A stretch of DNA of 64,000 bases from a virus: the IMG/VR virus record IMGVR_UViG_3300010316_000006, positions 1 through 64,000 of that record. One strand, written 5' to 3'. This document shows, in pieces, positions 55,480 to 64,000 of the stretch (position 1 is the stretch's first letter; each line of letters begins with the position of its first letter). The notes beneath the pieces were generated by a model. The model worked only from the letters and a program-made list of their open reading frames with translations, ran no database searches and had not been told where the DNA came from. A program made the translations under genes and the position numbers.

Positions 55480-56112
55480 TTATACGGTTTGAACTGTCAC
55501 ATTGGCACCGTTTTTAGTAAACGTTACATTATCAAGATCAATAGAAAGATTTGTATTTCCAATCAATGTAGTTGAATTAGTATATATAGTACCAGACCCG
55601 CTAGCCGAAAACGTATGAGTATAAAACGGATATTTCGAATCCTCATAGGAAGACATCAAAGCTGACATCATCGGCATATCGGATTGCTTTTCAAACGCGA
55701 CAACCTGACCATTCATGAAATCCAATACCCATATTTTACCAGTGAACATATTCACTGTTTCCCAAAACTTAAATATGACAGGTGTTATTATGGCTGGTTT
55801 CATTGTAATGCGTTTTCTCTCATCAATATCCAAGTAACATCCGGCATCAAGTGAACCAGTTTCCCTGATCATATCTTTTTCTGATCTGAATAGGGTGTTG
55901 GATGATAATTTGTAATCATCAATATCCTTTAGCCAAAAGCTAAATGCTTCTGCATCTTCCTTCTTCAAAAATTGTATCATTGTACCGTGATGATAATATT
56001 GATCATTGTACTTAGACAAGTGTGATTTGATATTAAGCTGCTGGTTCATATCTTCAGATATACTAATATTATCTTTGAATTTAATATCTACTGAATATAA
56101 AGTCTTAATCAT
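55480..56112 (-). CDS. Hypothetical protein
   Basis: 210 aa from ATG at 56112, overlapping the stop of the RNase H gene. Alpha/beta N-terminal half, Ser/Thr/Asn-rich beta C-terminus. Unknown. Confidence 0.65.
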   Translation of the reverse strand: MIKTLYSVDIKFKDNISISEDMNQQLNIKSHLSKYNDQYYHHGTMIQFLKKEDAEAFSFWLKDIDDYKLSSNTLFRSEKDMIRETGSLDAGCYLDIDERKRITMKPAIITPVIFKFWETVNMFTGKIWVLDFMNGQVVAFEKQSDMPMMSALMSSYEDSKYPFYTHTFSASGSGTIYTNSTTLIGNTNLSIDLDNVTFTKNGANVTVQTV

Positions 56113-57148
56113 GATTGTATCTCGCTGCAAGCATTGTTCCGTATGGTGTGGCGTGTTCAGCCAATTTTATCAAATTATTCATAGAGCAATATCTAAGAAA
56201 ATGAAAACCAACTTGTTTAATGTCGGCCTTACTTGTTTGACGTTCAATGACTTCATCTATCAAACCAACAATCTCTGCTGGTTGTAGAGTAAGATCAACC
56301 AAAAGTTTATTACGTTCATACAAATCTTGTACTTTGATATCTTTCACAAAGTTCAACCCAGACTCATCCTTATAAACTACTCGTTCGTAGATGCCGTCCA
56401 TCATGTTTGACCATGCTGCACCACCCGGATTATCAAATGCTTCACGTATTTTGGTGGTTCTATATCTAGGAATATGCGCTGCTGGAATATTATCGGACTT
56501 ATCACCCTTCATGATTTTCAGAAAGAGTTCCCATTCCGGTTCAATGACAACGGGATCATCCGTGATTTCAGTTTTGGTTTTGATAAGTTTCTGTTTCCAC
56601 GTCTCACCGTAATATTTTCGACGTGGGTATTTCTTATCCTGTTGTCCATCTTGAAAAAAGACCCCATCAACCGTAATCAGCTCACCGTTTACGCCGTTGT
56701 ATATATTAACGTTTTCCGAAATCAGTTGTTTGAAATCAGCATCAGCAGAAATAATAATGTGCTCATCGTTGGGATGAAGGGCGATCCAACGGGCAATGAA
56801 GTCATCTGCCTCGATCAAATCATTACGAAGCATTGTTACGTTTGTGCGTTTGTCCAAGAATTCACTTAATTCATCCACTACTCGATAAATGCTTTCATTA
56901 ACCTTTTCATCAATAGCGGTCAGGTTTTCTTTTCTATGTGCTTTATATTGCTCATAAAAGATTTTACGCCACGATGATGTGTCGAAGCACGCAACTACAT
57001 GATCTGTGTTGAATTTATGGAACACCCGATTGAGTGACATAAAGGTGGTATGTAGACACATCGGCACGACATCATCAATATCGTTCGTTTGCTGAACGTG
57101 ACGTGCTCTATGAATCATATTGTTGGCATCGATTAAACAGAATTTCAT
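56105..57148 (-). CDS. rnh: Ribonuclease H / 5'-3' exonuclease (T4 RNase H, FEN type)
   Basis: 347 aa. FCLIDANNMIHRAR, EADDFIARW, IISADADFKQL and IMKGDKSDNIP supply the acidic metal-binding residues and the H2TH of the FEN/5'-nuclease family. Removes RNA primers from lagging strands. Start overlaps the next gene by a base; sits with clamp and DsbA-like genes as in T4. Confidence 0.93.
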   Translation of the reverse strand: MKFCLIDANNMIHRARHVQQTNDIDDVVPMCLHTTFMSLNRVFHKFNTDHVVACFDTSSWRKIFYEQYKAHRKENLTAIDEKVNESIYRVVDELSEFLDKRTNVTMLRNDLIEADDFIARWIALHPNDEHIIISADADFKQLISENVNIYNGVNGELITVDGVFFQDGQQDKKYPRRKYYGETWKQKLIKTKTEITDDPVVIEPEWELFLKIMKGDKSDNIPAAHIPRYRTTKIREAFDNPGGAAWSNMMDGIYERVVYKDESGLNFVKDIKVQDLYERNKLLVDLTLQPAEIVGLIDEVIERQTSKADIKQVGFHFLRYCSMNNLIKLAEHATPYGTMLAARYNHD

Positions 57149-57498
57149 CAGTTGTTTCCACGCTTGTGAACATATGTTCCAGCTGCATCGTCATCATAGT
57201 CAGGATCACTGGTGTCTTCTGCTGGTTCAATATTATCATATGCATCATGATTTGTGATCATAACGCGTTGTATATAATGGCGAATTGCATCGTCAGGATC
57301 ATCATCATCAAAACCACCCTCACGAACTCTATTCAACATGGGGTTATTATAATCGAACACCACGACAACCATTTCGGCTCGGCGATCATATTTGAAGTCA
57401 GTATAAATGAATGGCCATCCAAATATATCACAGAAAAATCGTTCTACCCTTTTCAAAACAGGCAAATCAACGGCGTCATCGTCATCATCTTTACTCAT
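57148..57498 (-). CDS. Acidic hypothetical protein
   Basis: 116 aa, very Asp-rich at both ends (SKDDDDDAVD; DDDDPDD), with an aromatic middle. Lies between clamp and RNase H with single-base overlaps on both sides. Acidic composition could mimic DNA; function unknown. Confidence 0.68.
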   Translation of the reverse strand: MSKDDDDDAVDLPVLKRVERFFCDIFGWPFIYTDFKYDRRAEMVVVVFDYNNPMLNRVREGGFDDDDPDDAIRHYIQRVMITNHDAYDNIEPAEDTSDPDYDDDAAGTYVHKRGNN

Positions 57499-58310
57499 TA
57501 TACTTGAACTCCTATTGTTTTCTTAGGCAGGCGAATATGATATGAAACGCCATCACCCGTATATTTGATATCCAAGAACGAACCACCAATGGTTAGATCA
57601 CCATTCGCATAATTAAGAATTGATCCAATAACACGTTCCATCTTTTCAGCATCAAATCGAAGATCATTCACAATAGTGTCATCCTTAACACCAGTGGTCA
57701 TAATCAAATCAATCGAATTGGAACTATAAGGAAGTCTGAAAACCAGATTATCCCCATCATGAATAATTTTAACAACCGCATCATCTTTTGTTGCCATCAT
57801 TTTTTGTAGCATGGCGGCTTGTCTAAACTCTTCAGCGATGGTGGGTTCCACTGAGAATACTAAATCGCCTTCCATCTTATTAATGAGTGGGGGGAATTTC
57901 TTAAGTCTGGCGCGTTCCTTTAGAACCCGTGGATCGACAGCACTATAATTGATAGTCAGGCGTGGACCGGCGAATTTAATTCCAGTGAATATGTCATCGC
58001 CTTGAAAACTTTCACCTTCTAGTAATTCCATCGTGCCTTTGCTGCCCATGATTTGTTCTTGGTCGAATATTTTCTTCAAGAAATTCAGATTACCGAGACA
58101 CATCATTGTGTCGAATTCGGTAAATGATCCCATGTTTGCGGTGATCATCATCGATTTGGTTGGATCAATGCCGGTGGCGATTGTTTCACCCTCTTCATTG
58201 TTAGCGATGATAATGAACTCTAGCGCCTTGAACTGGGTCATGTTTGCTAAAGTGGTCTTCAGGATATTTTTCAATGCGTCCTCCAAAAATTCTGCGCATG
58301 TCATATACAT
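57498..58310 (-). CDS. 45: Sliding clamp-like protein (gp45 type)
   Basis: About 270 aa from ATG at 58310 (another at 58304). Repeated strand-helix-strand pattern of a two-domain clamp: FLEDALKNILKTTLAN, CLGNLNFLKKIF, then SVEPTIAEEFRQAAMLQ and GGSFLDIKY. Length and neighbours (RNase H, DsbA-like, polymerase) agree with gp45. No single diagnostic motif exists, so confidence is moderate. Confidence 0.68.
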   Translation of the reverse strand: MYMTCAEFLEDALKNILKTTLANMTQFKALEFIIIANNEEGETIATGIDPTKSMMITANMGSFTEFDTMMCLGNLNFLKKIFDQEQIMGSKGTMELLEGESFQGDDIFTGIKFAGPRLTINYSAVDPRVLKERARLKKFPPLINKMEGDLVFSVEPTIAEEFRQAAMLQKMMATKDDAVVKIIHDGDNLVFRLPYSSNSIDLIMTTGVKDDTIVNDLRFDAEKMERVIGSILNYANGDLTIGGSFLDIKYTGDGVSYHIRLPKKTIGVQV

Positions 58311-58379
58311 AGTATAAATCAGCAACGCATCACAGTGAGCGTTCAGTATTTTTTGTTAACCAGTTAAGGAAACTGATCC

Positions 58380-58691
58380 ATGTCTGAAGGCCAATCCCTC
58401 GATTTTCATCAGCTTAGTGCTGAAGACCTAAACAAGCTCGTCACTGCGGTGAGCACACTAGCAGCATATAACCTTGAGCGAAAGGAAATTGGTGAAGCTG
58501 TCAAGGAAACTCTTGAAAGCTTAGCCGCTGATATGAAGGCCGATAAAGATGCGGCCAAGGATATCAAACGCTTCGTTCGTAAAGCTGCCACCATCTATGC
58601 CAATAACAAAACAGATGATGTTCGTTATGAAAACGAAATTGTCGAACTACTGCTTGAAAAAACCAATCGTTCTTCAATCGAGAGCGAATAG
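58380..58691 (+). CDS. DsbA-like double-stranded DNA-binding protein
   Basis: 103 aa, helical and charged. Size, EIGEAVKETLESL and IVELLLEKT pattern and location next to rnh recall T4 DsbA, which binds late promoter regions. Ends in TAG; readthrough would add 13 codons to a TGA overlapping the next start. Confidence 0.5.
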   Translation: MSEGQSLDFHQLSAEDLNKLVTAVSTLAAYNLERKEIGEAVKETLESLAADMKADKDAAKDIKRFVRKAATIYANNKTDDVRYENEIVELLLEKTNRSSIESE

Positions 58692-58728
58692 CAGATAACT
58701 ACCAGCACATATATATTGGAGCAACCAT

Positions 58729-60399
58729 ATGAGTGATAGCAAATATAGAAACCTTACACCACGCGAACAAGCGATTGATGCTTTTTACGAGGCGGGATCA
58801 ATTCGGGGCGCAGCGCGGCTTCTTGGTAAGGACGAATCAACTGTTCGCAAGCAGCTTAAGCAAGCCGGATTGAATACCCATCGAGAAAAAAACAATTTTG
58901 CTCTTGATAAGAAGAATAAGCCACTCGCGGGTGGTGACTACAAGATGGAAGAACCAGAAAAGAACCCTCTTCCAGAAAAAGGTGAAGTGTTTCGTTATAT
59001 TTTAACATCAGCTCAAAACAATACCTATGTGCACGAACGATTCATGAAAAATATCTTGGCATTTGCCGATGAGATGGATGCCAAGATATATATCTGCCGC
59101 AGCACGTATAATCTAACCGGGTATCGTAACAGGGGCACTGGTGAAAAACCCGGTGCTTCAACCCACGGTTCCACCACCGATGAGAATTGGTTCGATCCAC
59201 AAGTTCAAGACTATATTATGGATCGAACCGTTCAACTCGCACCGGGATTGATATGGTGTGGTGAACAGCAAATTTCGGTTACTGCACAAACCCCATTATC
59301 CGGGTTTGATGATTACCGAGGTTTGAACTCATTGATTTTCCCATCATCTACAATTTCAATGCGAACCGTACCTACAGCAAAATACCAAGACCCCAAAATG
59401 CTTTATACAACCGGTACGGTTACAAAGCGTAATTATACCAAGACGAAGGCAGGACATAAAGCTAGTTGGAATCATGTATACGGTTTCCTTATTGTGGAAG
59501 TTGATAGTGATGGTGACTGGTTTGTCAGACAGGTTTCGTCACGTGATGATGATGGTTCATTCCAAGATATGAATTATCGCGTGGTTGGCGGCAAAGTATA
59601 TCATAATGGCGAAATCGAAATACTGACGCCGGGTGATATACATGTGGATTTGTTAGACGATAATATCCGTCGAGCGATGCACGGAATGATTGATGATTTC
59701 AGACCAAATGAAATTCATTATCATGATTGTTTAGATTTCCAGTCAAGATCACACCACGATCTTAAAGATCATCAACTAATGTTCGATAAGTTCATCAACG
59801 GGTGCGAAAGCGTCGAGGGCGAATTATCACGACTGGTCGCATTCTTTAATGAAATGGACCGGCCTTGGATGAAACCGGTTGTGGTTTATTCCAATCATGA
59901 TGATCATCTTCGGAAATGGTTGGTCGATAAACCCGATGCATATGCCAAAGACCCGATCAACGCTATCACCTTCCTAGAATTACAATTATCAGTATATAAG
60001 GCAACCCGTGACAAGAACAAAAGCTTCCATCTATTGGAAGATGTTTGTAAAAAGCTCGGACTGAAGTCTGATGTCAAATTTCTTCGGAAGAATGAAGAAT
60101 ATATCAAACTGAATATCGAATGTGATCTTCATGGTGATAGAGGGCCGAATGGTTCCCGTGGTTCCATGGTCAATCTCTGTAAGAGTGGTAACAAGGTCAA
60201 CATCGGTCATAGTCATACTGCTGGTATCACTCGTGGCGCTTATCAGGCCGGTGTGATGGCTGATATGGATATGGGATACAATGATGGTCCGTCTAGCTGG
60301 TCTAGATCACTGATCGTCACTTATGAAAATGGTAAACGCTCCATTATCACAATGCGTGGTAACAAATGGCGAGCAAAAGAAAAAGGAACAGTACAATGA
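58729..60399 (+). CDS. T5 A1-like protein: helix-turn-helix plus metallophosphoesterase
   Basis: 556 aa, the length I recall for T5 A1. N-terminal HTH at about 10-50 (AIDAFYEAGSIRGAARLLGK); C-terminal calcineurin-like motifs DCLDF, YSNHDDH near 385-391, HGDRGPNG, and IGHSHTAG near 510. In T5, A1 is needed for host DNA breakdown and second-step DNA entry; relatives occur in large myoviruses. Role here is inferred. Confidence 0.82.
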   Translation: MSDSKYRNLTPREQAIDAFYEAGSIRGAARLLGKDESTVRKQLKQAGLNTHREKNNFALDKKNKPLAGGDYKMEEPEKNPLPEKGEVFRYILTSAQNNTYVHERFMKNILAFADEMDAKIYICRSTYNLTGYRNRGTGEKPGASTHGSTTDENWFDPQVQDYIMDRTVQLAPGLIWCGEQQISVTAQTPLSGFDDYRGLNSLIFPSSTISMRTVPTAKYQDPKMLYTTGTVTKRNYTKTKAGHKASWNHVYGFLIVEVDSDGDWFVRQVSSRDDDGSFQDMNYRVVGGKVYHNGEIEILTPGDIHVDLLDDNIRRAMHGMIDDFRPNEIHYHDCLDFQSRSHHDLKDHQLMFDKFINGCESVEGELSRLVAFFNEMDRPWMKPVVVYSNHDDHLRKWLVDKPDAYAKDPINAITFLELQLSVYKATRDKNKSFHLLEDVCKKLGLKSDVKFLRKNEEYIKLNIECDLHGDRGPNGSRGSMVNLCKSGNKVNIGHSHTAGITRGAYQAGVMADMDMGYNDGPSSWSRSLIVTYENGKRSIITMRGNKWRAKEKGTVQ

Positions 60400-60575
60400 A
60401 AGTAACAGTAACTCTGGATCACGATGATCTTAAAAAAGCCCTCGTGGAGTATTTGGCGGATAATGGTCATCCACCAACCAAGGACAACAACTCGATTGAC
60501 GTGATGGTTGATATCGATGGCGATTATCTCAAATTGTTTGATCTGATAGGGCCGAACATCACAATCGACATTTGA
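60396..60575 (+). CDS. Small hypothetical protein
   Basis: 59 aa from ATG at 60396, overlapping the A1-like stop (ATGA). Ferredoxin-like strand pattern (MKVTVTLDHDDLKKAL, SIDVMVDIDGDY). Unknown. Confidence 0.66.
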   Translation: MKVTVTLDHDDLKKALVEYLADNGHPPTKDNNSIDVMVDIDGDYLKLFDLIGPNITIDI

Positions 60576-60617
60576 TTCATCACGGGTATGTCATATTCTA
60601 AATAGACAGGAGAAAAC

Positions 60618-63329
60618 ATGACATACATCGATGCATTCAGACGCGGAAATTACATATGCGTGTCAGAACGGAACAGTGCGGGCAAACGAATTGAAAAACG
60701 TGCGCCCGCACCATTCTATTATTATATCAATCATCCAGACGGCACATATAAGTCTATGTTTGGTCACAAGTTGGCCAAGGTTACAGAGAATTCGTTTGCA
60801 AATTTCAAACATTCTATTGAAGAATTTCAAGATAACAACGTAGAAACATTTGAATCAGATATTAAATCAGAATATCGATACCTTGAAGACCAGTATGTTA
60901 ACGCCAAACCACCACAATTACACATAGCCATTCTCGATATCGAGTCCGATAGAGAATTATCCCGTGGGTGGTCACGGCCTACAAACCCGTATTCGATCAT
61001 CACGGCTATCACAATCGATAGAAAATGGCTCAACGAAGTCATCACCGTAACGGTAAAACCACCAACACTAACATTAGAAGAAGCTGAAGAACTCATCAAA
61101 GACATGGATAATACCTATGTCGTTGAAACAGAAGAGGAATTACTTCTATTCACGTTGGAAATTTTAGAAGATGCGGATGTAATCAGCGGATGGAATAGTG
61201 AATTTTACGATCTTCCCATGATCATTCAGCGTATTCGTATCACCCTTGGTGGCGAAAGTCTTGAAGCTGTTAGTAATCTTGAAGTGTATGAAGTTTCTGA
61301 TCTGTCAAGGTCGCATCTGTCAAAACTGTGTCTGTTTGGTGAAATACCAGTTCCACGCACGGTTGAACGATATGGCGCTGATGAATGGATGTTTGTGCTC
61401 AAGGGCAAGGTGCATCTGGATTATCTTGACCTTTATACGAAATTCAGCTTCACCGAACTTCATAGTTATAAGCTAGACTATGTTCTTGAAGTTGAGATTG
61501 ATGAAAAGAAAGTTGAATACGAAGGATCACTTGATGAACTTTGGCGGAATGACTTTCGAACTCACACACTTTATAACCGACAGGATACGATTGGTCTTAG
61601 CAAGGTAGATGATAAACGAAAATTCATCATCCTCGCTAACCAGATGGCACATACCGCCTGTGTTCTTTTAAAAGACACTCTTGGCTCGGTGGTGATCATT
61701 GAACACGCTATTCTGTGCGAACTTCACAAAAGAAATCTAGTAGCACCAGATAAGAAGCACGTGGAACAAGCCGGGAAGGTCGCAGGAGCCTTCGTGAAGC
61801 TTCCCGTGGGTGGCATGTACGAATGGATCACATCGTTCGATATCAACTCTCTGTACCCCTCTGTGATCCGCATGTTGAACATTTCACCAGAGACGGTGGT
61901 AGGCCAATTTGATATATCACGAACAACTAGAAAGATTGATGAACTTATTGCTTCGAAGACTGCCAAGGATACAACCGAAGCATGGCATAACTTCACGGGC
62001 GTTCTTGAATATCACGACATCCAAGAGGGTAATCAGTTTGAAGATATCAAATTGGTTTACGAGGATGGTGATACCGAAACAATGAGTGGTTCGGACTGGA
62101 AAGATTGGCTCGAATCAAACCCTGTCAATGTCAGTGCCAACGGGACTGTCTTTTTCACAGAAGAACAAGGTATTATTCCATACTGTCTTGAAAAATGGTA
62201 TAACGAACGGGTCGAGTTTAAGGCAAAATCCAAAGAATATTATATTGATGGTAATAAGGAACAGGCCGAATATTGGGATACAATCCAACAGGCTCGCAAA
62301 CTATTCCTGAATTCCACATATGGTGCCTTGCTCAATAGATTTTTCCGCTTCTATGATCCACGCTTCGGTCAATCTGTTACCCTGTCCGGTCGCGTTGTCA
62401 CCAAGCATATGATTCGGAAAGCATGTGAAATCATTGACGGCAAATATAATTTTGGCGAGTCTGCTATCTATTCAGATACTGACTCCGTGTACATGTCATT
62501 GGCTAAACTGATAACCGATACAACCCCATTGGAAGACATCATTGAATTAGCAGACCATGTTGGTGATCTGATTAACCAATCTTATCCCGGTAAGATGGTT
62601 GAATCATTCTTCGTGTCACAGGAAAGCGGTACGGTTATTGAATCTGGTCGTGAAGTGGTTGCTCGCCGTGGCATCTTTAAATCCGATACCAAAAAGAGAT
62701 ACGCTCTACACGTGGTGGATGATGAAGGCAAAAAAGTAGACAAACTCAAAATCATGGGCTTGGAAACACAGCGTTCGGATACACCAAAATGGATTCAGAA
62801 CTTTCTATTAGAATGCTTGAAGTCTGTTGTTCAACGGGGAGAGGGTGAAGATACACTGGTTGATATGATCATGGCGTTTAGAACCAAATTCTACGAAAAG
62901 GATGCGTGGCAACTTGGTTCACCAAAGAGAGTTAAGAACTTACAAAAGAAAACACACGAGCTTGAACTATTCGAAGCAGACAAGTTAGAGAAAAAGCCTC
63001 TTGTATATTATGTCATTCAGGCATCTCTCAACTTCAATGCTTATCTGAAGTATCATCAAGACATGCAAATACCACCTATATCAGATGGTGATAAAGTAGA
63101 AGTAATGTACTTGAATGAAAATGATCTTCATGGAAATCCATTAGGGTTTAGAATTATAGCTATTCCGGTTGGATTAAAAGATCACACCGGCTGGATTAAA
63201 GAACTGCCACTAAGCGTAACCCTTGCATACGAGGGATTGGTGACCAGAAAGCTTACCAATATTTTCGATATGTTTAATTGGGATTTCGATCCCCCTGCTA
63301 CAACCGCTAACGATGTATTTGATTGGTAA
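60618..63329 (+). CDS. 43: DNA polymerase family B (gp43-like)
   Basis: 903 aa, close to T4 gp43 (898). Exonuclease motif LDIESDRE near 112, polymerase motif A DINSLYPSVIR near 415, motif B KLFLNSTYGALLNR near 566, motif C YSDTDSVYM near 622. AGGAGAAAAC precedes the ATG. C-terminus FDMFNWDFD resembles the clamp-binding tail of gp43. Its TAA overlaps the ligase start. Confidence 0.97.
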   Translation: MTYIDAFRRGNYICVSERNSAGKRIEKRAPAPFYYYINHPDGTYKSMFGHKLAKVTENSFANFKHSIEEFQDNNVETFESDIKSEYRYLEDQYVNAKPPQLHIAILDIESDRELSRGWSRPTNPYSIITAITIDRKWLNEVITVTVKPPTLTLEEAEELIKDMDNTYVVETEEELLLFTLEILEDADVISGWNSEFYDLPMIIQRIRITLGGESLEAVSNLEVYEVSDLSRSHLSKLCLFGEIPVPRTVERYGADEWMFVLKGKVHLDYLDLYTKFSFTELHSYKLDYVLEVEIDEKKVEYEGSLDELWRNDFRTHTLYNRQDTIGLSKVDDKRKFIILANQMAHTACVLLKDTLGSVVIIEHAILCELHKRNLVAPDKKHVEQAGKVAGAFVKLPVGGMYEWITSFDINSLYPSVIRMLNISPETVVGQFDISRTTRKIDELIASKTAKDTTEAWHNFTGVLEYHDIQEGNQFEDIKLVYEDGDTETMSGSDWKDWLESNPVNVSANGTVFFTEEQGIIPYCLEKWYNERVEFKAKSKEYYIDGNKEQAEYWDTIQQARKLFLNSTYGALLNRFFRFYDPRFGQSVTLSGRVVTKHMIRKACEIIDGKYNFGESAIYSDTDSVYMSLAKLITDTTPLEDIIELADHVGDLINQSYPGKMVESFFVSQESGTVIESGREVVARRGIFKSDTKKRYALHVVDDEGKKVDKLKIMGLETQRSDTPKWIQNFLLECLKSVVQRGEGEDTLVDMIMAFRTKFYEKDAWQLGSPKRVKNLQKKTHELELFEADKLEKKPLVYYVIQASLNFNAYLKYHQDMQIPPISDGDKVEVMYLNENDLHGNPLGFRIIAIPVGLKDHTGWIKELPLSVTLAYEGLVTRKLTNIFDMFNWDFDPPATTANDVFDW

Positions 63330-64000
63330 TGATTATGCGCCCTTGGGAACTACTTGAATTAATAAGCGATACGCCGGGTCGTAATGACAAGATGGCGATA
63401 CTACAAACCATTGCTGATGATGAAGATAATGAATTCTGGCAAGGGGCATCCTATGCTCTTGATCCATTCAAGATGTATCACATCAAGAAGATGCCGGAAC
63501 CAATGGAATACGGAACCGGTGTTAAGTGGCCCACCTTTGTTAAATTATTGAATGCCCTCACCAATAGAGAAATCACAGGCAATAATGCACGTGATACAGT
63601 TTTGGCCTTGGCTTCATCATGCACTGAGGAACAATGGAACAATTGGTATTATCACATCTTAAGAAAAGACTTACGATGTGGTATAAAAACATCAACGATT
63701 AATAAGATCATACCAGCAAAATGGTATATCAACACATTCGATTGCCAATTGGCTCAACCATTTCATAAGGTTGCTCACAAGAACCTACCCACCAATGCTT
63801 TCGTTGAGGGGAAATATGATGGTGCCAGAGCGCTATGGGCAATCCAGAAAGATGGACCAGTCCGATGCTTTTCACGAACCGGGATTGAGTATACGAATTT
63901 TAGTAAAATCTCGGAAGTATTTGAAAACCTTAAACAATATCCGGGTTTTCCTGATTGTGGGTTAATGATTGATAGTGAGGTTTTATCAAATGATTTCCAG
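63329..64000 (+). CDS. 30: ATP-dependent DNA ligase (gp30-like), partial at window end
   Basis: 224 codons visible from ATG at 63329 (TAATG) or ATG at 63335. Adenylation motif I EGKYDGAR near residue 158 with the AMP-binding Lys; FSRTG follows (motif Ia). Long helical N-terminal domain as in T4 gp30. The rest lies outside the window. Confidence 0.93.
   Translation, partial: MIMRPWELLELISDTPGRNDKMAILQTIADDEDNEFWQGASYALDPFKMYHIKKMPEPMEYGTGVKWPTFVKLLNALTNREITGNNARDTVLALASSCTEEQWNNWYYHILRKDLRCGIKTSTINKIIPAKWYINTFDCQLAQPFHKVAHKNLPTNAFVEGKYDGARALWAIQKDGPVRCFSRTGIEYTNFSKISEVFENLKQYPGFPDCGLMIDSEVLSNDFQ

Noticed and set aside
1-64000. Full reassignment of TAG to an amino acid
   Set aside because: At least seven genes end at TAG at natural ends, some just before terminators or in tight overlaps, so only occasional suppression is plausible.
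1-64000. CRISPR arrays, insertion sequences, integrase or attachment sites
   Set aside because: No spaced direct repeats, transposase or integrase motifs were seen.

Overview
The window is 64 kb of a large, strictly lytic tailed phage with a T4-like replication core. It encodes a family B DNA polymerase, a gp45-like clamp, RNase H/FEN, a DsbA-like protein, a two-subunit type II topoisomerase (gp39/gp52 type), the start of a gp30-type ATP-dependent ligase, class Ia ribonucleotide reductase with glutaredoxin, a T5 A1-like protein, and a tail-collar fibre. No integrase, repressor module, insertion sequence, CRISPR array or rRNA was seen. The gene density, many TAATG/ATGA stop-start overlaps, scattered tRNAs and many small orphan genes suggest a jumbo or near-jumbo myovirus. 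The host cannot be named; a stand-alone domain resembling the C-terminus of class I (alphaproteobacterial-type) lysyl-tRNA synthetase is a weak hint of an alphaproteobacterial host.

Layout. 1-8.7 kb: HNH endonuclease, then NAD salvage genes nadV and nadM-Nudix flanking a 53-aa protein, and small genes. 8.7-11.2 kb: tRNA-Met, five tandem Y-RNA-like genes and a Ro60/TROVE protein. 11.2-19.9 kb: small proteins, tRNA-Ser and tRNA-Leu, a leftward late operon (tail fibre, HExxH protease, two unknowns) and a HUH-type nuclease. 19.9-35.5 kb: mostly leftward early-type region with a CCA-adding enzyme, small membrane proteins, two further Pth2-like proteins, a SLOG protein, an alarmone-hydrolase-like HD protein, and most of the tRNAs (Met, Ile, Ser, Leu, Thr, one candidate amber suppressor). 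35.5-43.5 kb: a candidate structured RNA, divergent topoisomerase genes, a MoxR AAA+ ATPase and a VWA/metallopeptidase partner. 43.6-51.4 kb: nrdA-nrdB-grx, then a lysis cassette with a PAS-like protein, an amidase and two membrane proteins, then a SWIM zinc-finger protein and the LysRS-like domain. 51.5-58.3 kb: leftward phosphatase, membrane proteins, RNase H and clamp. 58.4-64 kb: rightward dsbA-like, A1-like, polymerase and ligase.

Themes. (1) RNA metabolism is unusually rich: Ro60 with five Y RNAs (two carrying circularly permuted tRNA modules), three Pth2-family proteins, CCA-adding enzyme, 14 tRNA genes plus one irregular tRNA-like sequence, and a CUA-anticodon tRNA lying near a Pth2 gene whose best start is followed by an in-frame TAG. 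(2) Two promoter classes can be read: host-like TTGACA-N15-18-TATAAG sites, and T4-late-like [G/C/T]ATAAATA sites. (3) At least seven proteins share a short N-terminal leader ending in an L/I-x-E motif, like T4 capsid-targeting sequences, and all lie behind late-type sites; two are HExxH metalloproteases and one is a small basic protein, suggesting proteins packaged in the virion.

All calls come from reading the sequence alone; no homology or folding search was run.
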